Of a stretch of DNA of 64,000 bases, positions 59,501-64,000 are shown piece by piece. Made by a program: the position numbers and the translations under genes. The notes under the pieces were generated by a model. It searched no databases. It saw only the letters and a list, made by a program, of their open reading frames with translations, and had not been told where the DNA came from. Each line of letters begins with the position of its first letter. Position 1 is the first letter of the stretch. Source of the stretch: Carallia brachiata (Eukaryota; Streptophyta; Magnoliopsida; Malpighiales; Rhizophoraceae); assembly GCA_021464245.1 (NCBI GenBank), contig JADCRB010000162.1, positions 903,476 through 967,475 of the forward strand, in the 5' to 3' direction.

Positions 59501-62500
59501 GTTTTTAACGAGCTAGTTGGTGATTTTATGAGACCAAGGATAAATGAGGTAACATTTCTAGCGTTAAGATGTAGAACTTTAATTCATATTTTAGCAGGTA
59601 TAGCTCAAATATGAAATGGAGGATTTAGTAATAATATAATTATTAATCTTAATTATATGCTCTGAAAGAATATAGATATCAGCTATTTTTTTTTTTATAA
59701 GTAAATACTTTAAGATATGTTAACCTCCAATTTCTCCTTCGAAACCCCTTTAGAACTAGAACCTCATAATAATCATGCTTTTGCACTTTGTTTTGACAAA
59801 TGTTTGTTCATTTATATCTTAATCATTTGGCAGGTTGACGAACTTCTGGATAAAGGAGTCAATGTAACTGTGTACAATGGGCAAGTATGTTCCCTCCTTT
59901 TTTTTAAACAACTTTTATTCTTTCTAAGAGCCTATACATGTCCCAAATATTTTATTTTTAAAAATATTTTAGACAAAATTACTTCTATTATCTTTAAAAA
60001 GGTCACTGAAAATTTTAAAATATAAAAATAATAAATATTTTAAAAATATTAATATTTATTTAAAAATATCAATTATCATTTTAATCAAAATAAATTTTAA
60101 AATAAAAATTATCAGTACACCGACTTAAAATTCATTGGGGCACGAATTTTTATTCTTTTTTAAGAGGGCTTAGTTAGGGAGACAGCCATAGCACCGGTTC
60201 CGCGCGCGCTCCTTTGTTTTTAAAGGGATAGGCAGGTTGACATGTTCTAGGCACAGGTCATGATACTAGTCATATTATAATTATTAGTGATATATTATTA
60301 TTCTTTTAATACATGATGATTAATAATTGTGAATATAAATATGTTTAGTAATTACAATATTATAATATAAAATTTAGTTTAAAACACATCAAATTCACGA
60401 CATTAGTAAAAAAATGCTCTAACTAATATTGCATTATTAGTCTGGAGATACAGGGAAGTGTGCAAGAATATATGACATCACTAAGTAAGAAAGCCGACTG
60501 GACCACTCAGTACTCATACGCAACATATGTATATCTACTAATTCTTGTCAGCCAAACGTAGCGTAATGAAAATAAGTAATAAGTTTCTTGTAGCCGCTCT
60601 TGGCCAAATTTATGATATTCTTTACTGTTTTTAAAATCTTCTATATTCTTTTTCTCCTTAACATATATATATATATATATACACACACACACGTCATATT
60701 GATTCAAGTTTTTTTTTCCCCTTTTATTGAAGCTGGATGTTATTTGTGCAACCAAGGGGACTGAAGCATGGGTTGAAAAACTCAAGTAAGAGCCCAATTC
60801 ATTTGGTTTTTTCTTTTTTCCCCTTTAGATTTATCTTGTTTTAGCAGAAAATAAAAAAATCCCGTGCTTGATTGCTAAGAAATCATTTCATTAAAAAATT
60901 TCAGCCCAAGAATCACACATTAAATTTTAAAATGCCCCTCTCGCTTGCAAGTCCATTAAGTGAAAAATGTGATCGGATACCTCTTGATCATTAAAACCTG
61001 AATATTATATCAAAAAATTAAATTGTCTAGTGAGACTTGAGAACGAATGAAATAATAAAATTTAATTTTATTTATGTTAATTCATGAATTTTCAGGTGGA
61101 AAGGGCTACAGAACTTTATTAGCAAAGCACGGGTCCCTCTGTACTGTGGTGCCAATGAAGTGACCAAAGGGTTCACCAAATCCTTCAAAAACCTACACTT
61201 CTACTGGATTCTTGGAGCAGGCCATTTTGTAAGTTGGAAAAATGCTCAACACAAATTGAAAACATCTCTTTGTTTCTTAAATATATAAAGTCTCTTGGAT
61301 GCCATGCTGTCATCACCTCATTAATATATGTTATTGTTATATTACAATTTGCACCACCATGAAAGGCTTGCAAGTGTGTCACTAGCTAGGCAGTTGATTT
61401 TGGAAAACTAAATAGATATAGCTAGCAAGTTGTTTATATTCTAGAATAACTTAAAATGAGACATTGATTTGATTAAATTAATGCGCATGTTTGCAAACAG
61501 ATAAACAGGAGTCATTGAATTTTAATTTTTTTAGAAGAAAGGCACGTGCTTTCGCATGAAAATACGTGTTACAAACCATGTTATGTTTGATGCTCTAGTT
61601 CAATGTTAATGTCTTTTACCTGGGTGCATCGATGTAAAGTTACTCGTATAAATTTACATCTATATATATATATATACAGTCAATGCAACTTACATGAATT
61701 GGTTAATTTTATATATCCCTTTGTTTTTGCCATAAAGGGCTAGTTTTTAAGTCTTTATCATATGAAATTTTCTCTCTTTATTACAATTGTTATCATGTGA
61801 ACATAAATAGAACTTGCAATTTGGAATGCTAAGATAGCAATAATTTTTTAGTTTCAAATTTCGTCCAATGTACATGATATCAACCAACTTATATAGTAAA
61901 TTTTCTTGGTGTTATCTTACAAGATCTGGGATTAAATACTATCTTAAAAAATTTGGACGGCCGTTTGTAAGAAAGATAGAAATTCAAGTTGTATAATTCA
62001 GGTTCTAATTGCAGTCAATTAAAAAAAAAATGGGGCTGTTGTGTAGTACCATGACTAATTTTGTTCCATTATCCCCAGTGAAGGGGAAAAAAACAAAAAC
62101 AAAGAGAGAGAGAGAGAGAAAATTGAATCCAGGTAAATTAGCATTCCCTTTTCCAATAATGATTCATACATATAGTGACACAAGCATTCCAGCGCCGCGA
62201 TGGTGACCTTTACTGTACAACTGTTGGGCAGCACCCTGGTGTGGATGTATTAGTAAGGTGCTCGGGTATAAAATTTTGAATTTAAATGGTGTTAAATGTA
62301 ATGTCACTTGAATTAAAATTTTTAGATGTAATTAAATTTATATTTTTCTTAGTGTAAACTTTGTTATAACTGTTTGCATCATTAATACTATTAATAAGAG
62401 ATCCAATTCACCCTAATGAGACTTGTTAAGGGGTTCTTCTCTCCTTTTTTTTTTTATTTTTTTTTTTTTAACCCACACAAAAAACAGAAGTCATAGGCAG

Positions 62501-62700
62501 ACCGGCAGAAGCCCTGACACAAGAGATCTAATCGATCCAAAGACTGGTCATTCTGATTTTCAGCGTCAGTTCTGTATTCTATGCCAGTGCACCTCTATAA
62601 TTTTCCTCTTTCTTGGCGTGTGCAGGTACCAGTAGACCAACCCTGCATTGCATTAAACATGGTGGGTGCAATCACACAGTCACCAGCGGCTCCAAAATGA
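56565..62700 (+). CDS. SCPL51: Serine carboxypeptidase-like 51 (family S10)
   Basis: Secreted S10 serine carboxypeptidase. Thirteen exons join in phase: 56565-56694, 56821-56915, 57037-57144, 57245-57485, 57565-57608, 58179-58246, 58342-58447, 58892-59112, 59479-59548, 59834-59884, 60733-60785, 61096-61228 and 62626-62700. They give 464 residues, the usual length. The N-terminus (MTKLCVLVVSVLFLSSL) is a signal peptide. Substrate-binding WLQGGPGASG spans exons 2 and 3, the nucleophile is in IVAESYGGKF (exon 4), the Asp in GQLDVICATKG (exons 10-11), and the His in GAGHFVPVDQP (exons 12-13). The motif set AHMFWWLYRSP and GDSWISPEDFV identifies the SCPL50/51 branch rather than the acyltransferase branch. 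The last intron is 1.4 kb. All introns are GT-AG. Substrate is unknown. Confidence 0.94.
60662..60692. repeat. Compound (AT)n(AC)n microsatellite
   Basis: Lies in intron 10 of the SCPL51-like gene, close to the exon 11 acceptor. Confidence 0.9.
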
Positions 62701-64000
62701 CCACTTCAAATAATAGAGAAAAAGGGTTCTAGTCATTTCGGAAAAAGGTACAATACAAAATTGTTGAATCGACAAGCAAAGCAAAGACAGAATGACAAAC
62801 ACAGAGGCAATCAAAGGGAGAGAGAGTGACTACTGCTGTTAAGCTTTACATTGATTTATTGCCACACATGTTCATTCAATGGGAAATATTATTTCATTGC
62901 TTTTGGTTTCTATTGTTTTCCCATGTCCTCTTTTTTATTTTCAGCGTCCATGAGTCCATATAGAAGAAAAAAAAAGCATATTAAAATCACATTTACAAAG
63001 ACAAAACAATTTTGAACATAAAAAAAAAAAAAAGTGAATCGCGAGTAAGTCAGTTATTACACTTGTGAGTTGAAATTGAATGTCGTTTATTATTATCCTC
63101 ATTTAACCTCACTCATTTAATGAGCAGCAAACTACTATATACCACCGATCAGTGTGGTGACCGTGGTCTAATAGTTAGAAAATTTTATTTATATTTTTGA
63201 GATTATGGATTTGAATTTTGTTAAAATGTTTGGTGGCAATAAAAGTATGCCTAACCTCTCAGTGTAAAGTAAACTTTGATAATCTTTGTTGGACACAACA
63301 CAGTGTGAACAGTAAAATTTTTTTTTTTGAAGAGATTATAGAGTGTCATTCTTATTTTCTTTTTTTTTATTGATTTAGAAAATAAAAACTGACCTGTATG
63401 GATCAATTAAGCTCGGGCCCCGGGTCTGCCCTTATCTTTTCTTTTGTCTTCTCTGGCCCATTAAGAGAGGCCCACGTATATTTGAGTATGATTCCCGAAA
63501 GCCTAAATACTAAAATTATCATTCATATTTTAAAAAAAAAAAAAAAAGTGGATTGTGTCTCTAAGGTTTTTTTTTTTTTTTTAAATTCTACGTCATTTCC
63601 CCAGTTTTTGATTTTAACCAATCTAAATAAAATTGAAAGGCATCTATTAGTCAATGTAAGTTATAGGCAATACTTAATGAGATTTTTTTTTTAGAAGAAA
63701 TAAATTTGTTGCTGAAGCCACTCTCGACATGTGATCCGAGCGTTGATGTGAAAACGAAGGAAAAAAAATTATTTTTTCAAAAATAGAAAAAAAAGTTCTC
63801 CCAAAAAATGTATTTTCTATAAATTTGAATTGGTGCAAATACTTAGGGGTTTTTCCTTTGTTTTGATACGCCATATTTTTCTTTTTTGCTTTATTGTTAT
63901 TGGATGGGCATTTCTGCTGCCAAAAAAAATTCATTTTCTCAAATCCAGTTTTTTATTCACATATTATTTTTTAATTTTTAAAAGCCAATAGTTAATATAT
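62701..64000. other. 3' flank and intergenic DNA
   Basis: Contains the 3' UTR of the SCPL51-like gene and AT-rich spacer with homopolymer runs. No further gene is visible to the right edge. Confidence 0.5.

Overview
The window is nuclear DNA of a flowering plant, almost certainly a eudicot. Intergenic DNA is very AT-rich, genes are split by GT-AG introns, simple repeats and fold-back elements are common, and every recognisable gene belongs to a plant family. I cannot name the species. All calls come from reading the sequence by eye; splice sites were accepted only when phase and family sequence agreed.

Layout. (1) 1-2660, minus: the 5' half of a GTE-type bromodomain gene that runs off the left edge. 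(2) 5.1-11.3 kb: broken copies of a Bet v 1 / major latex protein (MLP) gene flanking an intact nine-exon S28 (Pro-X carboxypeptidase-like) gene, 7495-10184, minus. (3) 13734-24058: a complete but decayed Ty3/gypsy LTR retrotransposon of the Tat type (two RNase H domains), minus sense, with 836/838-bp LTRs and a perfect 5-bp target duplication (ACAAC). It lies inside the reading frame of a kelch-like gene, itself a pseudogene. Between integrase and the 3' LTR it carries an extra, uninterrupted ORF with a WUSCHEL-type (WOX) homeodomain, preceded by a TATA-like box, plus a second unassigned ORF. This apparent capture of a developmental transcription-factor domain is the most interesting object in the window. 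(4) 27.6-41.1 kb: a large inverted duplication holding two more S28 genes, one intact (28205-33317, plus) and one a pseudogene (36793-40491, minus). (5) 45436-46342, minus: a small three-exon gene for DPM3, the membrane anchor subunit of dolichol-phosphate mannose synthase, with a non-coding first exon near 47.6 kb. (6) 47.7-56.5 kb: gene-poor AT-rich DNA with fold-back elements. (7) 56565-62700, plus: an intact 13-exon serine carboxypeptidase-like 51 gene (464 aa). (8) The right end holds nothing I recognise.

The intact genes are unrelated housekeeping or secretory functions: chromatin reading, vacuolar or secreted peptide processing by two serine peptidase families, and ER glycosylation. 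The S28 and MLP loci show local duplication followed by decay. No tRNA, rRNA or CRISPR was seen.
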